In this document: one piece after another, positions 1 to 11,775 of the stretch
Numbering within the stretch: the first letter of the stretch is position 1
Layout of the letters: each line of letters starts with the position of its first letter
Origin: Muraenolepis orangiensis
Lineage: Eukaryota; Chordata; Actinopteri; Gadiformes; Muraenolepididae
DNA length: 64,000 bases
Assembly (NCBI GenBank): GCA_027704905.1
Contig: CM050999.1
Coordinates: 3,939,016-4,003,015, forward strand
Direction of reading: 5' to 3'
The notes under the pieces: generated by a model
Databases searched by the model: none
Told to the model about the DNA's origin: nothing
The model's input: only the letters and a program-made list of their open reading frames with translations
Program-made: the position numbers and the translations under genes

Positions 1-2920
1 TAATATAACAGAGCTCTCCAAATCATATAATGTGTATGGGTTCTATTGTTGTTCGATTTTGGTGGCTTTTTTTCTTATTTCCCTCGTGGTCATGCAAAAT
101 AAGATAAAATTCCTCAGCGCAATATCGTGAAATCCAAAAATAATATTAGGCCCAAAGTAATACAAATCGTATTGGTTAGAAATACACAGCCGGATGAGGA
201 AGAACCAAAAAAAGCCCGATACAAAGATTTGTAACTTCCCGAGATGCTACTTCTCAAGCTGTGATTTCCCTGCTATCAGACACTCAGCAGGACATGTTGT
301 ATCGTGGTACCGGTGGTATTACTACATCCAAGAACCAAACTACACAAAGCAATCAGTAGAAGATGTCGCAAATAAATATCTAAGCACAAAGTCGTTTTGT
401 GCTTAGAACTAAAGAATCCAAAGAAAAAACAATATTTCTTTACAGGCATCTATCATCAACTATCGGTCCAATCCCGGGAGGACCCCAGGGTACTAATACT
501 TATAATACGGAATACGAACCCTGAAGCCCAGCGGGATAAATGATGGACACGTTGGTGGATATTACTGAGGTAAATACACATCCGTTGTCCAAGAGTCCTG
601 AATTGGCTGCCGGGAGCCGTTCCATCCCATTGATTAAGAGGCTCAGTCTGTTACGCGGTTGTCATCCGGAAGTGTAAATCTGCCGCCCTGCTGTCTGTCG
701 CCCCGTGGCTCCTGTGTGTACACCGGGAAGATTTACTGGTCCACTTTGGGCCGCATCTGTCATGTTAAAATGCAATTGCAACAGTGGTTTGAAGGGGAGG
801 GGAAAGGGGGTGGACCGGGCCTTCACGGGTCCGTCTCCTTGTAAACCTGTTCTGCAGGACACCTTGATCAAGCTTTTCTACTATCATAAAAATACTACTG
901 ATAATAGTTATACCTTAATGTATAGAGCACGTTTCAAGCATTACAGAACAAAGTCCCCCACAACTAAACAAGAAAATAAAAATAAAACTTTTTTAAAGCA
1001 GATGGCCTATTTAAAAAGTTTAGTTTATAAATGCATCTAAAACATATACAATGATCCACTGCTCTAAACAGATTTAAACACAGCAGACATGAACAGACAT
1101 AATGAAATTAAAGCAGATGAGAAGCATTTCTATTGGAATGTGTCTTAAGAAGTTCCGTTAAAGTGAGCACTGATGCTGATCTCAATTCAGAAAGCAGGCT
1201 CTGTTCCTCATCCACTTGTCCTCAATCCACGTCGTTCATGCTTTTCTAACACTAAAAACACAAAGAAATAACCGGTGACACCACGGCACTAAACCATCGT
1301 AGCCGTGACCAGGTTTAAATAAAGAATATGCATTTTGAAGCGGGGATGATCTGGAGAAAACCGGATGAAAACCAACAAAGAGAGGAACAGGCTCCTGATT
1401 CCCGTGTGCATCCTTTATTGCTTCAGTCTATTTAAGTGTCAACATTTTCACTTCAATATCCTCCACCGTATATCTCTCCACCATCCCATAATCCTCCACC
1501 AGCAGTGAGTTGCACACATTTTCACATGAACCAGCTCATTAAATTGGAAATATGTGTGTCGGACAAAAGCCACCTCTTGATATTCATGCTAAGTGTTATA
1601 AGTGTTATTAAAATATGCAGTGCACTGTCTATTGGCAACCCTAAGCTGGTTTTTTGAATCCTCTCTGAAAAAGATAATATGTATATAATTTTTTTTCCAT
1701 GCCTGGCAACTATAGATTTCTTTATTCCACATCAAAAGGAAGGTTAGCTCCGGGCGCTGCTTGTAAATAACCAGAAGTGACTCGTCATTTTGCTCTTTTG
1801 CTCGTCTGTTCCCCGTCAAAGAAGAGGCCTTCTTCGGAAAACGTCTATTATTCTTTGTGTAGGAAACAGCCACACCTGTGCATTGAAGATTAAGACGTGT
1901 CAAACCATAAAGCTTTTAATATGGACGGCACACACACAAACTATATTTCATATTTGAGCTATGTATGCTGTAAGCAGGTGCAATTAATAAAAGCAACAGA
2001 GACCGGGGCTCTCATTGTATAATGGATCAATCCACATACCACGCTGTATGGAGTCCATTATGTCATCTTCTACAGGTATTAAAACCCTCCGCAAGACTCA
2101 TAAAGGTGTTAGTGCTTTATTAAAATGTAAGGCAGTGTCATTTTTTGTCTGTTTGTCTGTTAGAAAGATAACTCAAAATTTTATGTACGGAGTTGGATAA
2201 CACTTGGTGGTTAGATTACTTATGGACCCAAGTTGATTAGGTTTTTACGCAGATCCGGATCCGAATCCGAATCCAGGGGACTTTCTGGTGTGGTGGGGGT
2301 GTGTGCTCTACTGAGGGCCCTCTTGTTTAGAATGTAAATGTGTATCTGGTCCTTGCTGGTTTTTCCCCATAAAACTTTTTGGAACAGAGCTAAGCTGATG
2401 TCCACAAACGGTTTTATACAACCCAACCAAAGAGGGGGTGGATGGATGTGTGTTTGTTTAACAGCTGACCCCGGGCCGCTGGTCCTCAGCTCTCCCCTCC
2501 TAGCTTAGAGGTAGAAACACCATCGAAGCAGCACGTAGCAAGGCGCTGTTCTCCGAGGACCCTCGAAGGAGCAGCATGGCGGCCTTTGGCTTCTGCCTCG
2601 AATCCATAAGCGGATGTACAGCGACGACCACAGGGAGTCGTGATGGTCGGCAGGAACCTGGGAAGTTAATCCCAAAAATAAACAATATTGTTTCTCTTTC
2701 GTGGCTTTTGTTGTTATTTTTCATCACTAAATCCCACCGCTTTCCTCACACTTGACCCACACACACATTCCCCCTCGCAGAGACGTCAGTGGCGCAGCGG
2801 CCTTTTGTCTGATGAGATCAAGGTCTGACCTCCACGAGCGAGTGACTGTTTTCCCCGTCGGTCGGCCAATCATTTTTTTACATGTAGCGCCGAGCGCTGC
2901 TCCACACGCTCACCTCCGCC
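1..2920. other. Unassigned DNA, no gene recognised
   Basis: The open frames here are short, lack recognisable motifs and have no supported splice context. The only repeat seen is a short imperfect hexamer run of the gatccg/aatccg type near 2252-2274. Non-coding vertebrate DNA is the simplest reading. Confidence 0.6.
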
Positions 2921-3447
2921 CACCTCCTCCTTCCTCCGCTCGCCTCCTCCTTCCTCCCCTCACCTCCTCCTTCCTCCGCTCGCCCGCTCCTTCCTCCGCC
3001 CGCCTCCTCCTTCCTCCACCCGCCTCCTCCTTCCTCCGCCCGCCTCCTCTTTCCTCCGCCCGCCTCCTCCTTCCTCCACCCGCCTCCTCCTTCCTCCACC
3101 CGCCTCCTCCTTCCTCCGCCCGCCTCCTCTTTCCTCCGCCCGCCTCCTCCTTCCTCCGCCCGCCTCCTCCTTCCTCCACCCGCCTCCTCCTTCCTCCACC
3201 CACCTCCTCCTTCCTCCGCCCGCCTCCTCCTTCCTCCCCTCACCTCCTCCTTCCTCCGCCCACCTCCTCCTTCCTCCGCTCGCCTCCTCCTTCCTCCGCC
3301 CGCCTCCTCCTTCTTCCGCTCGCCTCCTCCTTCCTCCGCTCGCCTCCTCCTTCCTCCGCCCGCCTCCTCCTTCCTCCGCTCGCCTCCTCCTTCTTCCGCT
3401 CGCCTCCTCCTTCCTCCGCTCGCCTCCTCCTTCCTCCGCTCGCCTCC
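2921..3447. repeat. 20-bp pyrimidine-rich minisatellite, about 26 copies
   Basis: The unit cgcctcctccttcctccgcc repeats in strict 20-bp register, with variants ccgct, ccacc and ttcttcc. One strand is almost all pyrimidine, so the array has strong strand asymmetry and could adopt triplex-type structures. Because 20 is not a multiple of three, all frames cycle through the same Ser/Pro/Leu-rich or Gly/Arg/Glu-rich text. The long open frames on both strands here are therefore repeat artefacts. Confidence 0.95.
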
Positions 3448-3836
3448 ATGCGGAGGAGTTCTGATCGTGGCCTTTTTACGCGGGAACCTTTGCATCACTC
3501 GCCGCAACAGCTGTCAAACCAGCAGATCCCGAGATCCCTTCATTAGCAGCCGTACCGGAATGTACCAGAACCCGCGCCCCCACACACACACATACCACCC
3601 AACCAACCCACCCACAACCTCAAAGCAAAAAAAACAACTATCTCTAATCATAACGTCATTGGAGCTGCGGTCGAGGGGGGGGAGAAAACTGAAGATTTGG
3701 AAAAGCGTTTAGGCAGGCGAAAGATGATAAACCCTATCGGCCTTATCGCGCTGCCTCCAGTTGGATGTTGAATGGAGCAGCTGTCAAATTTGAAGCATAC
3801 AAAAGCAAGTAATCCCACAGTAAACAGAACGCTGGG

Positions 3837-4140
3837 TTTTAAATACAGTGGAAGGCATGCAGAGAGGGAGGAGGAGTGTGAGGCGAGAGAAGAGAGAAGA
3901 GCGAGGGAGAGAGGGAGGGAGTGAGAGAGCGAAGGGAGGGAGAGAGCAAAAAGAAAAAATGGTCTCCCCGTGTAGGAACAGCCTGCCTGTGCGGAGCCCT
4001 CCCAGACCGGACTGTCAGGGCTGGGGAGATGGCTTGCCAGCGCTGGCAGAGCACCCTGGGCCACATGGGGAGGGGGGGAGTGAGAGCATGTGAAGATGCC
4101 TCCTACAGAGCCACAGGGCATTTAGCGGCCCTCGGTGAGT
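3837..4140 (+). promoter_or_regulatory. Possible promoter and first exon with a consensus splice donor
   Basis: A TATA-like ttttaaata lies at 3837-3845. It is followed by a purine-rich GA tract (about 3857-3955), a GC-rich stretch, and CTCG|GTGAGT, a near-perfect 5' splice donor, with the cut after 4134. Several short ATG-started frames cross the stretch (for example from 4029), but none encodes a recognisable domain, so any exon could be 5' UTR. The call rests only on the spacing of these signals. The GA tract may simply be another simple repeat. Confidence 0.2.
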
Positions 4141-4173
4141 CTCCAACCCAAACCTGAAGGAGGTTTCCATATA

Positions 4174-4212
4174 CAGTATATATATTTATTTATTTATTTG
4201 ATATATATATAT
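4174..4212. repeat. AT-rich microsatellite (TATT)n/(AT)n
   Basis: Runs of tatttattta followed by atatatatata. Confidence 0.85.
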
Positions 4213-4355
4213 AGGCTGTAGATTTATAAATAATTGGATTCATAATTGCCAATTTTAAATGAGTTTTTTGGTTTTGTTTTTATTTTTTAATTGTTTTTGT
4301 TGGGAAATTACAATAAAGTCATTCTGATTCTCTGCTGATAGGAGCTGGTGGTCAG

Positions 4356-4357
<2 letters not shown>

Positions 4358-4434
<77 letters not shown>

Positions 4435-4464
4435 GCGTGTGCGTGTGTGTGTGCGTGCGTGTGT
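4358..4464. repeat. (GT)n microsatellite with GC variants at its right end
   Basis: An uninterrupted GT run to about 4429 is followed by gtgtgc and gtgcgt variants to 4464. Confidence 0.97.
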
Positions 4465-5291
4465 CTATATGTGCATACAAAACAATAATGCATTCCAAGA
4501 AGTTCTCGTGTGCCCCTGCTTGGTCAAAGGGGGAAGTTCCCACAACGTGTCCACGCGACTTTAGACTCCATGTCCACGTGTCCATGTTGATCAACTCTTG
4601 TGCTAATATTTGAATTGTCTCATCTTCTTCCTTCCTCCAGCCCCTCACCGGCTATTCAATTCTATGATGAGGTTGTTATCTTTACGCTGATTGCCGCTAA
4701 TAGGGCCGCACATGGCAGCTGGAGTAACAAGGCGTCGCTCCATGGCGTCTCATCGCTGTTCCACTGTGCCGTTCATCACCTTTGAAACAATTTCAACATC
4801 TCTTAATATAAAAAAATCATGGTCACATTTGTCATTATTAGGAACGGTATGAAGAACCGGAAATGTGGCTGTGAATGTTTCATAAAACAACACTGTTTCT
4901 GTAATGTGTCGAGAAGAAAAGGAGGAGAAGAAGATGAATACGATGCAATATGGCAATCTGTCTTTCTTACATGCGTTGTTATCCTCTGACGTCCCAGAAG
5001 CAGCCGATAATCAATAGGGTGGTTCTAATGGGCCGTGAAAGACCATGGCGCTGTGTGTCAGGAGGCCCGGCTGCCGTACGGTGTGAAGTTGTGATGGCCC
5101 TTGGTAACGCCCCTTGGTAACCCCTCGGGGAAGAACACAACAGCTACATCATTCTACCTTAAGGTCATTTATATAAGCATCGCATGAGTGAAGACAGTCT
5201 GTGAGCACCCTGCATGGATGCAAATATGTATGCTCATATCCCGACCACAGATGCAAACGGCATGTTTGTGTGTGTTTAAGTGTGGGCATGT
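4465..5291. other. Unassigned DNA
   Basis: No domain-like frame, RNA gene or tandem repeat was recognised. A short duplication of 'cccttggtaac' occurs around 5098-5120. Confidence 0.5.
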
Positions 5292-5594
<303 letters not shown>

Positions 5595-5890
5595 ATGTGT
5601 TTGTGTGTGTGTGTTTGTGCATGCATGTGGGGGAGTCGAGGGGTGCAAATGAGGTTATGGCCCAGCAATGTAGAATAAGCAGCCTCCAGAGATGCCCCCT
5701 TGTGCACTTGTACATGATTAGTGGGAAGGTAATTTATTAATATATAAATATATAAATATATTTATGGGTGTGATAGCCAGGCCGGTTCCTTTGGGCTCCT
5801 CCTTCGAGCCCCTCTGGGGATCACTCTCATGCTGTTTGGTATGCGGCCCACACAGGACCTCCTCCTGGACGTCATCAGCTGGGCTCTGAT

Positions 5891-6929
<1,039 letters not shown>

Positions 6930-6956
6930 GGTATCTTATTAGATATGTCTTCTCCA

Positions 6957-7080
6957 TTCAGCGTTATTGTGCTGGGAGACTTCAATGCCCAAATCCCAGT
7001 CATAATCAGTTGAGGGAGACGCCCCCACAGGCAAGGGGCTTCCTAATCCACGCAGATCAATAGTGCACTCCAGCCCCCCA
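6957..7080 (+). pseudogene. Possible remnant of a LINE endonuclease domain
   Basis: The plus-strand frame from 6957 reads FSVIVLGDFNAQI before a stop at about 7011. LGDFNA is the characteristic core of the APE-type endonuclease of non-LTR retrotransposons. The stretch is short, is broken by stops, and lies immediately after a (CT)n array. Only this motif supports the call, so it may be chance. The frame at 7231-7370 just downstream is not recognisable. Confidence 0.35.
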
Positions 7081-7085
7081 CCCCC

Positions 7086-7136
<51 letters not shown>
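7074..7136. repeat. Poly-C followed by (CA)n
   Basis: A C-rich run to 7089 passes directly into about 24 CA units. Confidence 0.93.
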
Positions 7137-7139
<3 letters not shown>

Positions 7140-7371
7140 ACTACAAACTCTCCGTTTGACACTAACTGGTGACACTAACTTCCTTTGCGTGTGTCGGAAC
7201 CCCCCCTCCCCCCATGGCGTGAGGTGAATTGTGATGGACATCTGGCCTAAGGATGACGGGCCAATGAGAGAGCGGTCCGGGGGCACGCTGCCGCCACGCC
7301 CAGAAAACAGCCAAGAAGAAAAAAAGCGGATGGCTAAAGCTAACAAGGCCTTCATGGAATACATTCAGACA

Positions 7372-8630
7372 ACAGTTACCCCCAGTTACCCCCAGTCAAC
7401 CCCGGTTACCCCAAGTCAACCCCGGTTACCCCCAGTTACCCCCAGTCAACCCCGGTTACCCCAGTTACCCCCAGTTACCCCCAGTTACCCCCCAGTTACC
7501 CCCAGTCAACCCCAGTTACCCCCAGTCACCCCCCAGTCACCCTAGTTACCCCGTCACCCCAGTTACCCCCCAGTTACCCCCCAGTTACCCCCATTACCCG
7601 GTTACCCCCAGTTACCCCTCAGTTACCCCCAGTTACCCCCAGTCAACCCTAGTTACCCCCGGTCACCCCCAGTTACCCCCCAGTTACCCCCCAGTTACCC
7701 CCGGTTACCCCCAGTTACCCCTCAGTTACCCCCCAGTCAACCCCAGTTACCCCCAGTCAACCCTAGTTACCCCCAGTTACCCCCGGTCACCCCCAGTTAC
7801 CCCCAGTTACCCCCGGTTACCCCCGGTTACCCCCGGTCAACCCCAGTTACCCCCCAGTCAACCCCCAGTTACCCCCCAGTTACCCCCAGTACCCCCAGTT
7901 ACCCCCCAGTTACCCCCAGTCACCCCCAGTTACCCCCAGTTACCCCCAGTTACCCCCAGTTACCCCCAGTTACCCCCAGTTACCCCCAGTTACCCCCAGT
8001 CACCCCCCAGTTACCCCCAGTTACCCCAGTCACCCCCAGTTACCCCCAGTTACCCCAGTTACCCCCAGTCACCCCCCAGTCACCCCCCAGTCACCCCCCA
8101 GTTACCCCCCAGTTACCCCCAGTTACCCCCAGTCACCCCCCAGTTACCCCAGTTACCCCCAGTTACCCCCAGTCACCCCCCAGTTACCCCCAGTTACCCC
8201 CAGTCACCCCCAGTTACCCCCAGTTACCCCCCAGGTTACCCCCAGTTACCCCCAGTTACCCCCAGTCACCCCCCAGTTACCCCCAGTTACCCCCAGTCAC
8301 CCCCCAGTCACCCCCCAGTTACCCCCAGTTACCCCCAGTCACCCCCCAGTTACCCCCAGTTACCCCCCAGTTACCCCCAGTTACCCCCAGTTACCCCCAG
8401 TTACCCCCAGTTACCCCAGTTACCCCCAGTTACCCCCAGTTACCCCAGTTACCCCAGTTACCCCCAGTTACCCCCAGTCACCCCCCAGTTACCCCCAGTT
8501 ACCCCCAGTCACCCCCCAGTTACCCCAGTTACCCCCAGTCACCCCCCAGTTACCCCCAGTTACCCCCAGTTACCCCCCAGTTACCCCCCAGTCACCCCCC
8601 AGTTACCCCCAGTTACCCCCAATTACATCC
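7372..8630. repeat. 1.26-kb minisatellite, unit about 10 bp (cagttacccc)
   Basis: More than 110 units of cagttacccc are present, with length variation of one or two C residues and variants cagtcacccc, cagtcaaccc and cggttacccc. The minus strand consists of runs of four to six G separated by five or six bases (taact, tgact), a pattern able to form repeated G-quadruplexes. The plus strand could form i-motifs. Variants with tcaac cluster in the left half and tcacc in the right half, which suggests directional expansion. It is not the vertebrate telomere hexamer. Confidence 0.97.
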
Positions 8631-8654
8631 AGGTTTGATTTCCATCCGTGGAGA

Positions 8655-8810
8655 AACCTCCCCCCGTCCCACCCTCCTCCCCCAATCCCTCCCTCCCTTC
8701 TCATCCCGTCCCTCCCCTGTCCCTTCCTTTCCCCCCCTGCACCTCCTCCTCCCCCCCTCCTCCCCCATTCCTCCCTCCCTCCCCCCCTCCTCCCCCCTCC
8801 CTATCCATAT
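8655..8810. repeat. Polypyrimidine tract (C/T-rich low complexity)
   Basis: Irregular ccctccc and cctcctccccc blocks with few purines, immediately right of the 10-bp array. Confidence 0.85.
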
Positions 8811-8893
8811 TTCACCAGCAGACGATACAGGAGGCGCTCAGACGGACAGCAGTGTTTCACCGTGATGCCCACGCAGGAGACGGGGTGGTCTCC

Positions 8894-8894
<1 letters not shown>

Positions 8895-8932
<38 letters not shown>
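8895..8932. repeat. (CA)n microsatellite
   Basis: About 19 CA units. Confidence 0.95.
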
Positions 8933-8936
<4 letters not shown>

Positions 8937-8973
8937 TCTGTCCTACACACACATACGCACTCTTAGTCTGTCT

Positions 8974-8975
<2 letters not shown>

Positions 8976-9032
<57 letters not shown>
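8976..9032. repeat. (CA)n microsatellite
   Basis: About 28 CA units, 44 bp after the preceding CA array. The intervening 'ctctgtcctacacacacata' text looks like decayed array. Confidence 0.95.
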
Positions 9033-9034
<2 letters not shown>

Positions 9035-10071
9035 TTGTCATATCTGTGCCTCATGAGAGTTATGTAAAGGAATGCGCCCCTCCCCCCTCCCTTTAGTTCT
9101 AAATGTGGTGTTTTATCATTTCTAATGAATCTTAGCAAAGTGGCCGACCATCTTGTGTGCTTACTGCTAACCCTCGGTTTAGAAATGAGGTTCTTGACAT
9201 TTTGCTGGCAATTCTTGTTTAACCACCTCCCGTTTTCTCACAATTCTATTCATGTTGTTTCTGTGGACACATTGTCTGTGACCGTGTCATCATAACATAA
9301 ACCTCCCGCCTTGTAGATTGGGTTCATTGTTATTCCTGTGTTTTCTTATATATTCCTCAGGATACCACACTCACACTATTAACGAACTGAATTTAGTGTT
9401 TCTTTTGGTGAACTTTGCAATGCTGCTAGACCTACCCAAAACAAATAAGTTGTATTATTAATATAACCAAAATAATAGTATAGAAACAAAGCACCTATTC
9501 TCATGACAATGACCTCTCCCACTGACCATGAAGTCAAACTCAAGGAAGGATAATCATACGACCCCAATGTCCACTATTATAAATTCACCCATAAATGTTT
9601 CCCTGCAAACCACTGTGTGCATTAGTGTGGACACTGCGTGGACAGACTACACGCCCGGTAATGTGAGTGGTCGTTACTTCCAATCATTTTCCCACAGAGT
9701 ACATATATTAAATATTAATGTCTGTAACAGCCTGAAGGAAGGAATTATCTTAGCATAAAGTGCTAGGAGGGGGATGGATGTAGCTCCTTGATTGTATTAC
9801 TGAGCCCAGGCTGCAGTGATGGACTTTGTTATCCACATTGCTAATAGGATCTTGGAATGCTAATGATGTTGCATGCTGAATATTCCATACTAGTTCTAAT
9901 CTAATATGAGTAAAACATGAAAACTAAGTATTTGTGTATTTGTGAGTCTTTTTTTCCCAACTGAACATATCTCCATGATGTGCATCCCATGTATAATAGT
10001 CTAATACATGCCAACAAACACATATAATAGTCTGCTCTACTGGCTTATTTATATATATCGGCCCTCCCTCG
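9033..10071. other. Unassigned AT-rich DNA
   Basis: No repeat family or coding signature was recognised. Confidence 0.5.
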
Positions 10072-10127
10072 TTACATTACATTACAGTTATTTAGCAGAC
10101 ACTTTTGTCCAAAGCGACCTACAATAA
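10072..10127 (-). mobile_element. 3' tail of a teleost L2-type LINE (or a SINE using the same tail)
   Basis: attacattacagttatttagcagacacttttgtccaaagcgacc is the reverse complement of a LINE 3' end that finishes in tgtaa repeats. The same motif closes the longer L2-like element at 23739-24735. Only the tail is present here. It is followed by a short (AAAG)n run (about 10127-10144). Confidence 0.75.
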
Positions 10128-10139
10128 AGAAAGAAAGAA

Positions 10140-10358
10140 AGAAAGCCATCCAGAGGGTCATGAGGACGGCAGAGAAGATCGTCTGGTGTGCACTTCCATG
10201 CATTGAGGAGATCTGTAGGACCAGATGTCGGAAGAAGGCCATGTCCATCATAAACGACTGCAACCACCCTGGGCTCCATCTCTTCTCCCCCCTACCGTAC
10301 AAGGACTACCAGGTTTAAGGATAGTTTTTATCCACAGGCAGTGACATACTGAACTGCT
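10140..10358 (+). pseudogene. C-terminal fragment of a LINE reverse-transcriptase ORF
   Basis: The plus frame from about 10146 reads IQRVMRTAEKIVWC..., followed by CRKKAMSIINDCNHPGLHLF and LLPY-like text. This resembles the C-terminal region of fish non-LTR retrotransposon ORF2, where a 'HP...H.LF..LP' block precedes a 'RFKNSFFPQAV' block. A stop interrupts after DYQV (about 10316), and the trailing 'FLSTGSDILN' corresponds to the decayed last block. The RT core is absent. The family is uncertain, and the identification rests on pattern memory. Confidence 0.55.
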
Positions 10359-10369
10359 AGGAGTGCTGT

Positions 10370-10795
10370 CACTATCATAACATTGTCATTAACATTACAC
10401 TATCATAACATTGTCATTAACAGTACACTATCATAACATGTCATTAACATTACTCTATCATAACATGTCATTAACATTACACTATCATAACATGTCATTA
10501 ACATGACACTATCATAACATGTCATTAACATGACACTATCATAACATGTCATTAACATTAAACTATCATAACATGTCATTAACATTACACTATCATAACA
10601 TGTCAATAACATGACACTATCATAACATGTCATTAACATGACACTATCATAACATGTCATTAACATTACACTATCATAACATTGTCATTAACATTACACT
10701 ATCATAACATGTCATTAACATTACACTATCATAACATTGTCATTAACATTACACTATCATACTTACACTAACATTACACTATCATACATTACACT
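10370..10795. repeat. 27-bp minisatellite, about 15 copies
   Basis: The unit contains acactatcataac followed by atgtcattaac, with 27-bp spacing. Some units are 28 bp (attgtcatt) and the right end is degenerate. Because 27 is a multiple of three, the minus strand stays open with a nine-residue repeat (VMLMTCYDS). This is an artefact of the period, with no gene signals. The array abuts the LINE fragment on its left. Confidence 0.95.
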
Positions 10796-10959
10796 ATTCT
10801 GATACTCCATATCCAAGATACATATATTGGATCTTCTCCGTATATCCCTTTAACATAGATGTGTAACAACATGTATCAAATAATCAAATACTTTGATTAG
10901 AATGAATTGCACAGCAGACCCCCGGGCATTACCTAAAGGGAGGAAAACACTTCCTCTGG

Positions 10960-10961
<2 letters not shown>

Positions 10962-11040
<79 letters not shown>
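10962..11040. repeat. (CT)n microsatellite with two interruptions
   Basis: Tc repeats with 'tcctctct' breaks. Confidence 0.95.
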
Positions 11041-11041
<1 letters not shown>

Positions 11042-11149
11042 TCCACTCCCTATCTTTCATTTAGCTGCCACTGTGTCTGCCTACCTCTATGTCTACCTGC
11101 CTCTGTGTCTACCTGCGGTGGAGGACACAGGAAGGAGGAAGAAGGCAGC
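11041..11149. repeat. Short duplicated 'ctacctgcctctgtgtctac' text
   Basis: About 18-bp imperfect direct repeats (tgcctacctctatgtctacc and tgcctctgtgtctacctg) between two GA/CT arrays. Confidence 0.6.
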
Positions 11150-11168
11150 AAGCTCTCCTTGAGTGGAG

Positions 11169-11221
<53 letters not shown>

Positions 11222-11312
11222 AGGAGAGGAGAGAGAGGAGAGAGAGAGAGAGAGAGCTCTCCTTGAGTGGAGGACAGAGCGAGAGCAGAGAGAGAGCTCT
11301 CCTTGAGTGGAG

Positions 11313-11409
<97 letters not shown>

Positions 11410-11421
11410 CCTTGAGTGGAG

Positions 11422-11495
<74 letters not shown>
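11150..11495. repeat. (GA)n array punctuated by four copies of a 22-bp non-repetitive spacer
   Basis: The phrase ctctccttgagtggaggac occurs four times (near 11153, 11258, 11297 and 11405), each followed by GA repeats of very different length (about 85, 20, 90 and 75 bp). The compound unit of spacer plus (GA)n must have been duplicated, and the GA parts then changed length independently. Confidence 0.92.
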
Positions 11496-11496
<1 letters not shown>

Positions 11497-11652
11497 TAAT
11501 GGAAAAACACATGAGCTCTCCGGGTGGACTGACTTAAACAATGCGATGGAGTGAAGCTGCATCAGGACTTAAGTGCCTCTACTCTCCATCACACTGCCTT
11601 AAGTTAGTCGTCCTATATAGTCCACTGCCAGGTCCCAGGGAGGGAGGCTTGC

Positions 11653-11689
11653 TGTGTGTGTGTATGTGCGTGTGTGGCTGTGTTTGTAT

Positions 11690-11755
<66 letters not shown>

Positions 11756-11775
11756 TGCGTGTGTGTGTGTGGTGT
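11653..11775. repeat. (GT)n microsatellite with A and C variants at both ends
   Basis: Pure GT about 11698-11746. Variants tgtatg and tgtgcgtg flank it. Confidence 0.95.

Noticed and set aside
2752..3546. 264-codon plus frame and 209-codon minus frame
   Set aside because: Read-through of the 20-bp pyrimidine array. The minus frame is plain Gly/Arg/Glu.
7372..8630. Interstitial telomere sequence
   Set aside because: The unit is cagttacccc, not the vertebrate ttaggg hexamer or its complement.
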